64,000 nt of DNA from an uncultured Armatimonadota bacterium (GTDB lineage Bacteria; Armatimonadota; Fimbriimonadia; Fimbriimonadales; Fimbriimonadaceae), in contig CAIVDU010000064.1 of assembly GCA_903904815.1 (NCBI GenBank), positions 1 through 64,000 of the forward strand, read 5' to 3'. This document shows, in pieces, positions 8,817 through 18,308 of the stretch; positions within the stretch are counted from its first letter, which is position 1, and every line of letters begins with the position of its first letter. A model generated the notes under the pieces. It made no database searches. It was given only the letters and a program-made list of their open reading frames with translations, and was not told where the DNA came from. The position numbers were made by a program, and so were the translations under genes.

Positions 8817-9734
8817 TCAGACGAAGATCTTGAGAGCTTCCGGCGACCCGGGCGCTAGTCCGGCCTTCGAAAGGAACGTGATTGCGGTATCGAGGTCTCG
8901 CTTGATCTCGGCGCGGATGTGGGGAGTCAAGCTCCTTTGAGAGTCGTCGAATACGGTACCGTGAATCGCCTGAGCAATCACATCCGCGACCCTGAACACG
9001 CCTTCTGCGGCTACGGTAGCCGCTGGGCATGTAGCGAGTCTAAAGCCGATGGAGACGCCCTGGTGGCTCAATCCCGCCTGGACATTGGCTAGCGAGAATG
9101 ACTCGGTTGAGCCGATGGGAGTCACGCTCAAGACTGGATGGGGATGTTGAGGAACGAGCCAGTCGAAGGAGCCTGTGGGCGAGAAGCTAAGTCCCAGTCC
9201 CGAGCACAGGATCCACAGATCTCGTTCAAAGACGGCCATTCCTCCCACTACGCCCACCGACAGTCCGGTATCGAGTTCAGACTCGATTTGCCGGAGTGAC
9301 TTGGCAATGTCCTCGACAAGCGCAATATCGGTAAGCGAAACCGCCTTTCGACCAATCTGATTGGCGAAGCTCTCGGCCATGTTCAGAAGATGACTCGCCG
9401 AGTTGAATGAAAGTTGGCCCTGGTCCGAGACATAGTCCCAAGCGAGCAGGATCGAGTCGTACTCCTCGTTTTGGTTGGGAATGAGGCGGATCCAATCGCT
9501 ATCCCCCGGTCGCAAAACGAACACCTGCGGCTGACCCAGATTCGAGTGCCAGGGCTGGCTCAGTAGCGGGGCGACTGAAGGTGCTCGGGAGGTGTACTGG
9601 CCTACGAGTTCGACGGTGAATTGAACCCTTGGAAGGGGCCCGTCGCGCAGGGCCCGCGGGGGAAGGGAAGGGAGCGCTATTCTCGGGTCGGGAGCGAGTG
9701 GTCTCCCGAAGAGATCAGGCGCTCCCGGGGTCAC
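8817..9734 (-). CDS. Hypothetical protein translationally coupled to era
   Basis: I do not recognise this 305-aa product. It lacks a signal peptide and clear membrane helices. The N-terminal part is Pro-rich, followed by an apparently globular alpha/beta region with ERDLWILCSGLGLSFSPTG near residues 170-190 and SFSLANVQAGLSHQG after it. Its GTG start overlaps the era stop codon in a GTGA junction, so its translation is probably coupled to Era. This context hints at a ribosome- or division-related role, which is inference only. Confidence 0.75.
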   Translation of the reverse strand: MTPGAPDLFGRPLAPDPRIALPSLPPRALRDGPLPRVQFTVELVGQYTSRAPSVAPLLSQPWHSNLGQPQVFVLRPGDSDWIRLIPNQNEEYDSILLAWDYVSDQGQLSFNSASHLLNMAESFANQIGRKAVSLTDIALVEDIAKSLRQIESELDTGLSVGVVGGMAVFERDLWILCSGLGLSFSPTGSFDWLVPQHPHPVLSVTPIGSTESFSLANVQAGLSHQGVSIGFRLATCPAATVAAEGVFRVADVIAQAIHGTVFDDSQRSLTPHIRAEIKRDLDTAITFLSKAGLAPGSPEALKIFV

Positions 9735-10636
9735 TCCGAATACTCCAGTTCGTGAAGGACGCGTGGATTTTGTCGCCAGCCCTCACTGACCTTGACGTGA
9801 AGGTCGAGGAAAACCTTGTGGCCGAGAAATGCCTCGATCTCCTGACGAGCTTGGGTCCCGATGTCTTTCAGGAACGATCCTTGCTTGCCGATGAGAATGC
9901 CCCTTTGGCTCGCCTTTTCCACAAGGATCGTGGCGGAGATGCGAGTGAAGTTTGGTTCCTGCTCCCATTCGTCGACCATGACGGCCACCGCATGGGGGAC
10001 CTCTTCGCGTGTCGCCCGAAGGATCTTTTCACGCACAAGTTCAGCGGTCAGAAATCTGCTCGACTGGTCCGTGTACTCGTCGTCGTCGTACATCGGCGCC
10101 CTTTCGGGGAGCTTCGAAACGATCAGTTCTACGAGTGCATCCACGTTATGACCCTGCGTCGCAGTGGTCATCATGTAGTCTTCAGACCCGAGAAGCTTAG
10201 AGTAGGCATCGACGTTTCGCTGAACATCCTCCGCCTTCAGAAGGTCCATCTTGTTCATACAGAGCAGAACCGGAATCTTTTGGTCGAGTGCGGAGCCTTT
10301 GATCTGCTTCGCAATCTCTCGATCCATTTCTCCCGGGTGGTGTGAGCCATCCGCGACATAAACGATGACGTCTACTCCGGTGAGAACTCCCCGCGCCTGT
10401 TCGACCATCGCCCGCCCAAGGCGGTTGTGCGGCTCGTGGATACCGGGAGTATCGATGAACGCGATCTGGTAGTGCTCCGTCGTCGCAATGCCGGTCACGC
10501 GTCGTCGCGTGGTCTGTGGCTTATTGCTGACGATCGAGACTTTGTGCCCTACGATGTGATTGAGCAGAGTGCTCTTTCCCACGTTGGGCTTCCCGATAAG
10601 TGCGACGTTGCCGGCCCTAAATGCCTGGTCACTCAT
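9731..10636 (-). CDS. era: GTPase Era
   Basis: Era binds the 3' end of 16S rRNA and supports 30S subunit maturation. The N-terminal GTPase domain shows G1 GKPNVGKST near residue 17, switch-region TTRRR, G3 DTPG and G4 NKMD. The C-terminal KH RNA-binding domain carries GSFLKDIGTQARQEIE and a terminal VKVSEGWR segment. The length of 301 aa is standard. It lies one base downstream of the large GH42-like gene and overlaps the next gene by four bases, so these genes with the HAD phosphatase look like one operon. Confidence 0.97.
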   Translation of the reverse strand: MSDQAFRAGNVALIGKPNVGKSTLLNHIVGHKVSIVSNKPQTTRRRVTGIATTEHYQIAFIDTPGIHEPHNRLGRAMVEQARGVLTGVDVIVYVADGSHHPGEMDREIAKQIKGSALDQKIPVLLCMNKMDLLKAEDVQRNVDAYSKLLGSEDYMMTTATQGHNVDALVELIVSKLPERAPMYDDDEYTDQSSRFLTAELVREKILRATREEVPHAVAVMVDEWEQEPNFTRISATILVEKASQRGILIGKQGSFLKDIGTQARQEIEAFLGHKVFLDLHVKVSEGWRQNPRVLHELEYSE

Positions 10637-10638
10637 CG

Positions 10639-13600
10639 TTAGTCTCGCTTCCGGAACATTACATTTAGTCCTAGGTCGTCAAACTGCTGGCTGGAGGTTG
10701 GGGCGAAGTCTCGAGCGGGAGTGGAATCCTCTCTCTCGGGTCGGTCTGCACGTCCGCCTCTTCGTCGCCTTCGGCGACGTCCGATCTTCTCGGCAGACTC
10801 AACCGCTGGCTCGATCGCCTCTTCTGGCAGTTGGGGCGGTCTCAGGAACCACTCGTCCGCGACTTCATCGGTGTCGGAACCTTCCATCCATTGATCAAGT
10901 TTCATGATCGGGACGTCAAACGCCGAGTTGTCTTGCCGGAGATTAAGCTCCTTGGGAGGAATGGTATCCATCTTGAGCAGGTCTTCGGGGTTGGTCTGAA
11001 GCAGATGCTCTAGTTCCACCCTTGGACCGACCAAGAAGACATGCGTTGATCCTTCAGAAGCGATGAATCTCAGATTCGTCGAATCGACCGCTGCCCACTG
11101 GGCAGTGAGGATGTTATAGGCCGACCACTTGTCGGGAAGAGTAATGGTGCGCGGTCCGGCCGACGCGCAGTGCACGGTGCAGAACGGAGGTCGCACGTGG
11201 ACGGTGTCCTGGTGGAAGTTGAACACATGAGCGCCTGCCATCTGAGCCAGCGCTCGGATGAGGGCGGGATTCACGAGGGGTTCACCCAAGAACACACTGG
11301 TCCAGTTTTGGCTTGGATCCGCGCTGTCCTTGAACTCCTTCACCACGAAGCTCGGCAGGCCGGTCTGGGTGTACTCACCTAGGACCGTCGCATCTTCTGG
11401 AATCGCGAAGTAGCTCGGTTCAAGCTGCTTGGCGCTGATGATCGTTCTTTCGGGGAACGCTTCCGCGAGAGGGTGCCGTCGATTGAGAATCGTCGTGCCC
11501 GCCTTGCTGTGGAACGGTTGAGGTTTGAGGGCAATGCCGGTGACCTCTCTCGCTCTCTCCAAGGAGTCCCGACCCGCATCGAATAGACCGGCTGCGTACA
11601 GCCAGAACAACACTTTATTGTCCTTCTGGAGTCGCGACTTGATTGCTGCGCGGAGTTCGGGTCGTACGTCCCACGCGTTGAGGAAGATGTAGAGCTTGCT
11701 CTCCGGGAACTTCTCTCGGTGGGCGAGATCGCTCAAGAGATAGAAGCCTGCGTTGACGCCCGCCTTCAGGATGGCTTCTCGCACGTTCTGAACGAGCAGC
11801 GAGAACGCGTTTTGATCGACCAAGTAGGCAAGTGCCCGCTCGTCAATAAATACGGCGACCTCGGGATCTCCGAGTCCGGCATCCATGCGTCCGATGAGGG
11901 CTCGCTTGATGTGGGCAGCTCGCTCCCAAACGCTGTGCGTTCGAAGCCATCCGTTACCCCAGAGGTCCATCCAGGCCATGCCACTTCCGTGAGCCAAGGC
12001 GGCTCCGGCGCCGCGCCAGTGAATGCTCTCTAGCGCCTGCGGAGTCTTGATGACGGGGTTGAAGTCGTCCGGCTCGTGACCCTTGCTGAGCGAGGTCTTG
12101 AAGTCCTCTTCGCTGATGTAGAGCTTGCCGTTGAGGGCAAAGCTGTCGATCGGACCCGGGAATGGCGCTGAACCACCTGGTTCACGAGTTCGGTAGCTGG
12201 GAGGGCCAGCAATGAAATCGATCTCGGGAGTTCTAAGCAGCTTTCCAAGCGCAAGGTGACCGTTTGAGGGGTGAGACCACTCAAACGTGTACCCATAGCT
12301 GACGCCGACGAGGCTCATTCCCGCGCTCGCTTCCTTCACCGCATAGGCAAGGTCGGCAATTCGCTGCACCGTGATGTCGCTCAGGAACAGGTGATAGTCT
12401 ACGAATCGACGCTGTTTACGCGAGGACCGCACAAACTTGTCTCCTTCGGAGCCTTCTGGCTGATACTCGGGAATCGCAACCGTATCGAACTTGACCGACC
12501 CATCGAACCAAGAAGCTCGAAGCGTGACCTCATCGTTACCGTACCGAGTACGGCTCCAATCTCGGAATTTGACCTGTGCAGCCTTAGATGTGTCGTAGCC
12601 CCAGTCTTCGGCAAAGAACCACTCACCACGCTCCAGGTGAACACCCAGAATGTGGTCCTTTAGATCAAGTAGCAGCAGCTTCTTGACGAAGGATCCGAGG
12701 CACTCTCTCGCAACTCCCCAGAAGTCGTCGTCACAGAGACTCGGCTCAGCGACGGTGCCGTCGGCGGCTCGATATTTGGCGTTCGGGAATCGATCCAGCC
12801 AGTAGCGAGGCGCTTGGAAGACAACTCGGAACACAACCTGCGATTCAGGATCAATCTGGACAGACTGAGCCAACATGTAGGCGGCAAAGCCCACGGCTGC
12901 GTCGACGGACTCCGGATCCACTTCAAACTCGATGAGGTGCGAATGAAGGTGAACGCCGGCTTCGGCGGCCATCCTCAGTTCATCAAGAACCGTGGTCGCA
13001 CGTCGCTCGTCGGGCGAACTTCCGAAGAACATGAGCGGTGGATAGACGCGATGGTCTCTGACCAATGTGGGAACGCCGTTTCGGACGACCACTTGGGGCG
13101 CCTTCTCGGGAACATCAATTGAGGTCCGAGGCGCGACCTTAGGCTCCTCGACCTTTCGACTCCGGAAGGTGGGTGTCGGAAGCGACTCGTTCTCTTCTGC
13201 TTCCTCTTCGGGAGTCAGAGTGATCGGTGGCAGAGGTGAACTAGGCGTGACGGCAACTGCGGTAACCGCTGGCGCTGTCGTTGTCGGAGCCTCAGGACCC
13301 CGATCTCGCCCTCTTCGCCGGCGCTTCTTGTTCCGATCTTGCCGATTCGATTCCGTCGTGGCAGCGGCCGAAGCTTCTATCGGTTCCTCTTCAGGTGTGC
13401 TGACCGCAACTGCGGGAGTTTGCTGTCTTCGGCCGGCGGCTCTCGCCTCAGCCTGTGCCTGCCTTGCCGACTTCTGGCGAGGTCGGAAAGTGGGGACGGG
13501 TAGGTCGTAACCATATTCGTCGACGGACGCAAAAACGTAAAGTTCTTTCTGAGCGACTTCAGGTGTTGGAGCGGCTTCAGCGGCTGGCTTCGCCTTGGAA

Positions 13601-14154
13601 GCGGGTTTCTTCGCCGATAATGGCTTCTTAGCCACGCTCTTTTTGGCTGGAGCGGAAGGGGGTACTTCGACGACGGGTGTGACTTCAGCCGCGACGGCCG
13701 TGTTGGTTGCCTTCGCAGTCACTCGCCGAGACTTAGCCACGAGCGGCAGCTTTACCGGTTCTGGCTCAGCTACGGGCAAAACAACGGCCTCCGTCGGCTT
13801 GACAGGCTTAGCCCGTTTCGCCGGAGTTGGCTTCACTGGTTCGGCAACTAATACCGTCGGACTCGCCGCCTTCTTTGAAGTCGGAGCGGCCGCTTTTTTC
13901 ACAGCCGGGCTCTTCCTTACTGGCTCAGCCGGAATTGGAGCCACTTCAAAGACTTCTTCGACTGGCTTTTTGGCACGTCGGCTCGACGGCTTAGGAGCCG
14001 CAGTGGGTTGAGTCGCCTCTGTCTTGGTCGATTCCTTCGGTGGGCTCTTTCGGGGTGATCGGGCTGCCTTGGTTGGAGTCGTTTCGGCTGACGGTGACGG
14101 AGAAACTTCTGGGGTTTCAGTAGGGGCGGTAGCGTCTATCTTCTTTCGGCGCAT
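10639..14154 (-). CDS. Large GH42-like protein with basic disordered tails
   Basis: This roughly 1171-aa protein has three parts. Residues 1-350 are low-complexity Lys/Ala/Pro/Thr-rich sequence reminiscent of histone H1, with a KKRRRRGRDRG cluster. The middle, about 360-1090, resembles GH42-type beta-galactosidases: a TIM-barrel-like region with LGVHLERGEWFF and a FRDWSRTRYGNDEVTLRASW segment, then an alpha/beta domain like the GH42 trimerisation domain. The C-terminus has another Arg tract, GRRRRRRRGG. No signal peptide is visible. The ATG at 14154 overlaps the upstream gene by 19 bases; a GTG at 14184 with GAAGAG eight bases upstream is also possible. Catalytic activity cannot be asserted. 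Confidence 0.8.
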   Translation of the reverse strand: MRRKKIDATAPTETPEVSPSPSAETTPTKAARSPRKSPPKESTKTEATQPTAAPKPSSRRAKKPVEEVFEVAPIPAEPVRKSPAVKKAAAPTSKKAASPTVLVAEPVKPTPAKRAKPVKPTEAVVLPVAEPEPVKLPLVAKSRRVTAKATNTAVAAEVTPVVEVPPSAPAKKSVAKKPLSAKKPASKAKPAAEAAPTPEVAQKELYVFASVDEYGYDLPVPTFRPRQKSARQAQAEARAAGRRQQTPAVAVSTPEEEPIEASAAATTESNRQDRNKKRRRRGRDRGPEAPTTTAPAVTAVAVTPSSPLPPITLTPEEEAEENESLPTPTFRSRKVEEPKVAPRTSIDVPEKAPQVVVRNGVPTLVRDHRVYPPLMFFGSSPDERRATTVLDELRMAAEAGVHLHSHLIEFEVDPESVDAAVGFAAYMLAQSVQIDPESQVVFRVVFQAPRYWLDRFPNAKYRAADGTVAEPSLCDDDFWGVARECLGSFVKKLLLLDLKDHILGVHLERGEWFFAEDWGYDTSKAAQVKFRDWSRTRYGNDEVTLRASWFDGSVKFDTVAIPEYQPEGSEGDKFVRSSRKQRRFVDYHLFLSDITVQRIADLAYAVKEASAGMSLVGVSYGYTFEWSHPSNGHLALGKLLRTPEIDFIAGPPSYRTREPGGSAPFPGPIDSFALNGKLYISEEDFKTSLSKGHEPDDFNPVIKTPQALESIHWRGAGAALAHGSGMAWMDLWGNGWLRTHSVWERAAHIKRALIGRMDAGLGDPEVAVFIDERALAYLVDQNAFSLLVQNVREAILKAGVNAGFYLLSDLAHREKFPESKLYIFLNAWDVRPELRAAIKSRLQKDNKVLFWLYAAGLFDAGRDSLERAREVTGIALKPQPFHSKAGTTILNRRHPLAEAFPERTIISAKQLEPSYFAIPEDATVLGEYTQTGLPSFVVKEFKDSADPSQNWTSVFLGEPLVNPALIRALAQMAGAHVFNFHQDTVHVRPPFCTVHCASAGPRTITLPDKWSAYNILTAQWAAVDSTNLRFIASEGSTHVFLVGPRVELEHLLQTNPEDLLKMDTIPPKELNLRQDNSAFDVPIMKLDQWMEGSDTDEVADEWFLRPPQLPEEAIEPAVESAEKIGRRRRRRRGGRADRPEREDSTPARDFAPTSSQQFDDLGLNVMFRKRD

Positions 14155-14840
14155 GATGTCTGGAGAAAGGCGGACTTTGTCCACGCAAGCAACTCTTCAG
14201 GCGAGTCGAACAGTTCGTCCGGTCGTTCGGCTTCGAGAGACTCACGTGAACCAGCGCCGTAGGCGACGGCAATGCAGGACAAGCCTGCCCCTCGCGCGCA
14301 GCGCAGATCAAATACGGAGTCGCCAACCATAACCGCTCTTGAGGGATCTACGCCAAGTCGCTTGCATGCGAGAAGTGCACTCTCAGGATCTGGTTTGGGT
14401 TGGCTTACGTCGGATGCACACACGGTTTCGTAAAGAAATTGTGTGCCTGGAAAATTGGGTAGGAAGGCGGCAAGCTCTTCCGCATTTTTGCTCGTGACCA
14501 AGGCGGTTTTGACACCGTTTTCATGGCACAGCCGCAAAGCGTCAATGGCTGAATCGAACCATTTCTCGATGTGGCGATGAATTTCGAAACGACTCAGTGT
14601 GTACTGACTCATTTCGGCTACCTGAGATTCGGTCGGCGGATTTTCCATGTACATGCCGTATTGCTTGCTCAACGGCATTCCTATGAGGCTGCGGATCTGC
14701 TCGTCGTCAGGACGGAAATGAAAGTACTCCTCGAACGTGTCTCCGAGACCTCTCACAATCATTTCGATACTGTCGACTAGCGTGCCGTCAACGTCAAACA
14801 GCACGGCGTCGAACCGAAATGGGCGTGGGCCGTGCGGCAT
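14136..14840 (-). CDS. HAD-superfamily phosphatase, phosphoglycolate phosphatase-like
   Basis: This 234-aa cytoplasmic enzyme has the HAD motifs in order: DVDGTLVDS near residue 16 with the nucleophile Asp, VTSKN as motif II, QPKPDPES with the motif III Lys, and MVGDSVFDLRCARGAG as motif IV. The helical cap after motif I is of the Gph/PpaX type, so phosphoglycolate or pyrophosphate-type substrates are plausible. It appears to head the operon that includes the GH42-like gene and era. CATACT ends six bases before the ATG, and GGAGG touches the ATG with no spacing, which favours leaderless initiation. Confidence 0.9.
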   Translation of the reverse strand: MPHGPRPFRFDAVLFDVDGTLVDSIEMIVRGLGDTFEEYFHFRPDDEQIRSLIGMPLSKQYGMYMENPPTESQVAEMSQYTLSRFEIHRHIEKWFDSAIDALRLCHENGVKTALVTSKNAEELAAFLPNFPGTQFLYETVCASDVSQPKPDPESALLACKRLGVDPSRAVMVGDSVFDLRCARGAGLSCIAVAYGAGSRESLEAERPDELFDSPEELLAWTKSAFLQTSCAERR

Positions 14841-14846
14841 CCTCCG

Positions 14847-14852
14847 AGTATG
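14847..14852 (-). promoter_or_regulatory. -10-like box before the HAD phosphatase start
   Basis: On the minus strand CATACT is followed by six bases and the ATG at 14840. The position would place the transcription start at or next to the start codon. Confidence 0.5.
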
Positions 14853-14925
14853 GCAGATCGGCTTCGATCATTGCGGGACAAAACCCGCTAAAAATGCTGT
14901 GTGAATCTGCCGAAGATTTACGGCA

Positions 14926-17274
14926 ATGACTGAAATCACAGCACAACCACAGGGAACTTCCCAGGTTGGGATGGTTGCGGCAGTAGCTCAACCACCCGAC
15001 GGAGAGTTTGCTGATCGGTTGTCAAAGGCGACGAAGCGAGATTCGTCTAACCTTGACACACCGTCGAACAACAACAGTCTGCAAGGGAGGGACTCGATCA
15101 ATCAGCCGAATGCTGGATCGAAGAACCTGGACCCCCAGCAGAATCAGACCGCTCAGGCGAATGCCACGGCTGTTCGAACTCAGCTCGCCGCCTCGGCCAA
15201 TCAGGCTCAAGCCAACCGCGCAGATTCGCAAAGATCGCTTGCCTCGCAACAAGCCGCGAACCAGGCGCAGAAGGCACGCGCAACGAACGCTCAGGTCCAG
15301 CGCACAAAAGCAGCCAACGCTCAAGCGACAAACTTGGCAAACAACCAAGCCCAAGCCGCGGCCAACGCTCCTGATGCAGCTCAGGGCGCAGCGCAGACTC
15401 GGGTGAACACCGCCGCCGTCGTGGCCGACGCCCAGGCGCGTCAGTCAGATGCTTTGAATTTGGCTAGTCAGGCAACTCAAGCGCAGCTTGATCAGTCGGT
15501 GGCACAGTCGGATCAAATTGGTCAGTCGCCAACGGTCAGCCAGACAGCTCAAGCCGCCGAGCCCAACGTGCCCCTGCTCGGACAACTCAGTCAAGCCGTC
15601 AGCTCGAACGATCCAGCAAGTTCTGAGTCAACACCTAATTCAGCTAAGTCGAAGACCGACGATACAAATCTCGCCGCGTTTGAATTGATCGCGTCAACCG
15701 TAATGGCGCAGTTGACCTTGGTGACGCCTCTTGCCCCGGTCGCCAGCTCGACAGCCGGACAAAACTTCTCGCCTAGCGACAGTTCCGCGGCCAGCGCGAT
15801 CCAAAGCGGGGTACCAACCCAGGCAAACAGCGTCGCTACACTTGGGCAGGTCGCAAACCCGATTTCAACGATAGTTGGAAACCAACCGACCCTTGCGAAC
15901 AAGTCGCCAGTTCAAGCCGGATCAAGCTCAAACTCGTCGGGTGCTCAGGCTACTGATACCTCGAGTTCCCTTGCGTTCGACGCTTCTACGGTGTCGACTT
16001 CGCCCGAACTTACCGCGACAATTGCGAAAGCGGTCGTCCAGAACTCGAAAGTGGCACGCGCCATTTCCCAGACCCAGGACATCGCAGCAACGCTTGCCAA
16101 CGAATCCAGTGTGCAGACCCAGGACGGGCTGAACCCGCTAAAGGCCGGTCCCAGTGCAACGGACGATAAGGCCGGCAATATCCAAGGCGCTCCGCAAACG
16201 TCAGTGACTGGCGCAAATGCAGCCCCCTCGGGAACCTCCTCGCGATCTCAAACCCAAAACTTGAGTTCGTTGAAGCAAAGTTTCTCCGATATTACGTCCA
16301 TCGCCACCAACACGGCAGAGGTTTCCGCCGTAGTGACCCCACTGACCACGAACCCAGCAGTAGCTCAGGCGTCGGCGGTGAGCACGACCGCTCAAGTAGC
16401 CGGCGCCCAGCCCGCAAACCAAACAACCGACAACTCAGCGTCCATAAGCAACGTCGCGACTGGATCAGGGACAAAGTCTGACTCTGAGGCAAAATTGCCG
16501 GCGACAAAGTTCTCCGATACCCGAACGACCGGAGTCACTACCTCCCAAATCAATGGCCAGGCGATTGCCAGCAACGCCTCTTCGTCGGGGGAGACTCAAA
16601 GCGGAGACCAAGGCGCGTCTCAGCAGGCGCCGGGGCTCCAGCAGAACGTGAAGTCGAAGCCTATTGTTTCGGCAAATGAGTCCGATTTGGCCACTTCGGG
16701 AAGCGTCCCAACTTCGACGACGGCCACGACTGGCTCAGCCACGGTAACTCCGACCGCGGAAGTCTCCGCCTCCACAGCTCCGACGATCGACAAGACCCAA
16801 CTTGCAAGTCAGGTTGCCGACCGAATCCAACTGCTCGCGGTGACGCAGCAAAAGGAGGGGGTCGTGGTCCATCTGGAACCGGCTAACCTTGGATCCATCA
16901 CGCTGGTGGTGAAGGCGGTTGCCTCCAACATTTCCGCGACGGTCACGGCCAGCGACGAACACGTCCGCGCTGCCCTCGACCAGAGCCGCGACCAGCTGGG
17001 GCAGCAGCTCCAAGCGCGTGGTTATCACCTCGCATCCGTCTCGGTCAACTCAGCGAGTTCGGCTTCTAGTCTCGGACAGAACAGTTCGGATAACTCTCGG
17101 AGTAATTCGAATACCACAAGTCTTTGGCAGGGCACGTCCCAGCAGCAGTCGCAACAACAGCAGTCTCGAGGAAGCTCGTCTTTCTCCACCCGACTGCCAG
17201 GCACGAGCGCCGTTGAAACGGCATCGTCGAGAACCTCTTCTTCAAACGCCAAAGGTCTGGATGTCTGGATCTAA
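14926..17274 (+). CDS. fliK: Flagellar hook-length control protein FliK
   Basis: FliK measures hook length and switches the export apparatus to filament substrates. Residues 1-620 are a long low-complexity region dominated by Ala, Gln, Asn, Ser and Thr, typical of the FliK ruler but unusually large. The folded C-terminal domain starts near residue 625 with LASQVADRIQLL and contains HLEPANLGSITLVVKA and RAALDQSRDQLGQQLQARGY, which match the Flg_hook domain. A Ser/Gln-rich tail follows. At 782 aa it is longer than most FliK proteins. It is the first gene of the hook operon, 15 bases upstream of flgD. No Shine-Dalgarno is visible. Confidence 0.92.
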   Translation: MTEITAQPQGTSQVGMVAAVAQPPDGEFADRLSKATKRDSSNLDTPSNNNSLQGRDSINQPNAGSKNLDPQQNQTAQANATAVRTQLAASANQAQANRADSQRSLASQQAANQAQKARATNAQVQRTKAANAQATNLANNQAQAAANAPDAAQGAAQTRVNTAAVVADAQARQSDALNLASQATQAQLDQSVAQSDQIGQSPTVSQTAQAAEPNVPLLGQLSQAVSSNDPASSESTPNSAKSKTDDTNLAAFELIASTVMAQLTLVTPLAPVASSTAGQNFSPSDSSAASAIQSGVPTQANSVATLGQVANPISTIVGNQPTLANKSPVQAGSSSNSSGAQATDTSSSLAFDASTVSTSPELTATIAKAVVQNSKVARAISQTQDIAATLANESSVQTQDGLNPLKAGPSATDDKAGNIQGAPQTSVTGANAAPSGTSSRSQTQNLSSLKQSFSDITSIATNTAEVSAVVTPLTTNPAVAQASAVSTTAQVAGAQPANQTTDNSASISNVATGSGTKSDSEAKLPATKFSDTRTTGVTTSQINGQAIASNASSSGETQSGDQGASQQAPGLQQNVKSKPIVSANESDLATSGSVPTSTTATTGSATVTPTAEVSASTAPTIDKTQLASQVADRIQLLAVTQQKEGVVVHLEPANLGSITLVVKAVASNISATVTASDEHVRAALDQSRDQLGQQLQARGYHLASVSVNSASSASSLGQNSSDNSRSNSNTTSLWQGTSQQQSQQQQSRGSSSFSTRLPGTSAVETASSRTSSSNAKGLDVWI

Positions 17275-17289
17275 CGAGGCAATCATACT

Positions 17290-17919
17290 ATGAGCACAGT
17301 AGCACCCACCTCCGCCGCAACGACCGCTTCAGTTCCCGGTTCAACTACTAAGGCGAACGGCACCTTAGACATGGGAACCTTCATGAAGCTCCTCACCACG
17401 GAGCTTGCAAACCAAGACCCTCTCAACCCGACTGATGACACGTCGTTTTACAGCCAGATGGCTCAGATGGGAACGCTTCAGGGGATGGACAATCTCCAGA
17501 ATGCGTCCACCGTCCAGCAGGCTCAGAGCCTCATGGGCGCGACCGTCACCGCCGTCAATCCTTTGACAAACACGGGAACCGGTCAGGCGGCTCTAGTTAC
17601 GGGAACGGTAACCCGGCTTTCGATTGTCAATGGCGTGTACTCGCTGGGCGTTCAGGAAGCGAACGGCGGCATCGTCGACGTTCCGATGAGTAGCTTGCAG
17701 CAGATCGACGGCACCTCTACCGCGAACCTCTCTTCCATGATTGGAAAGACGGTTTCTGGTACGGCCGCATTGAATACAAATGGTGTTTCTTCAACGGCAG
17801 CCGCAACTGGAACAGTGATCGGCGTCTCGACAGATTCTGGTCAACCAATGCTTCAAGTGAAGACCTCCACCGGCGCAGTTGTCTCAATGACTCCTTCAAG
17901 CGTCTCGAACATCGCTTAA
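17290..17919 (+). CDS. flgD: Flagellar hook assembly (capping) protein FlgD
   Basis: FlgD caps the growing hook and allows FlgE subunits to polymerise. The conserved N-terminal motif is MGTFMKLLTTELANQDPLNP near residues 28-47, followed by FYSQMAQMGTLQGMDNL. The C-terminal part has FlgD-like beta-rich sequence beginning ALVTGTVTRLSIVNG. The length of 209 aa is typical. The gene lies 15 bases after fliK and 29 bases before the next flagellar gene. Confidence 0.95.
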   Translation: MSTVAPTSAATTASVPGSTTKANGTLDMGTFMKLLTTELANQDPLNPTDDTSFYSQMAQMGTLQGMDNLQNASTVQQAQSLMGATVTAVNPLTNTGTGQAALVTGTVTRLSIVNGVYSLGVQEANGGIVDVPMSSLQQIDGTSTANLSSMIGKTVSGTAALNTNGVSSTAAATGTVIGVSTDSGQPMLQVKTSTGAVVSMTPSSVSNIA

Positions 17920-17948
17920 GACGGTCACAAAAGACGTCAAGATAGGGA

Positions 17949-18308
17949 ATGGACCCACGGATTACAAACGCTCGGATAGGGGATCTGCTTCAGCAGCAGG
18001 CCCCTGCGAAGACGCCGGTTCCACCCTCAGAGGGGTTTGCCGACATCCTTCAGGATCGCCTGAAGGTGAGTGGCCATGCCCAGACGCGGCTCCAGAGCCG
18101 AGGCATCGAACTCGACCAAGGAGCCTGGGATAGGGTTATGAGCGGTGTGGACCGGGCAGCCGCCAAAGGCGCGAAAGAGTCTTTGGTGATGGTTGATAAC
18201 GTCGCCCTCGTCGTGAGCATTCGTAATCGAACGGTGATAACTGCGGTGGACAAAGACCACCTAAAGGACAACGTTTTTACGAATATTGATAGCGCGCTTA
18301 TCGTGTAG
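17949..18308 (+). CDS. Flagellar operon protein (TIGR02530 type)
   Basis: This 119-aa protein corresponds to the small conserved protein found between flgD and flgE in many Gram-positive and related flagellar operons (the flg_new family). Recognisable parts are VSGHAQTRLQSRGIEL and the C-terminal VDNVALVVSIRNRTVITAVD. The conserved place in the operon supports the call. Its function is not established; a role in hook assembly is inferred. Confidence 0.9.
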   Translation: MDPRITNARIGDLLQQQAPAKTPVPPSEGFADILQDRLKVSGHAQTRLQSRGIELDQGAWDRVMSGVDRAAAKGAKESLVMVDNVALVVSIRNRTVITAVDKDHLKDNVFTNIDSALIV

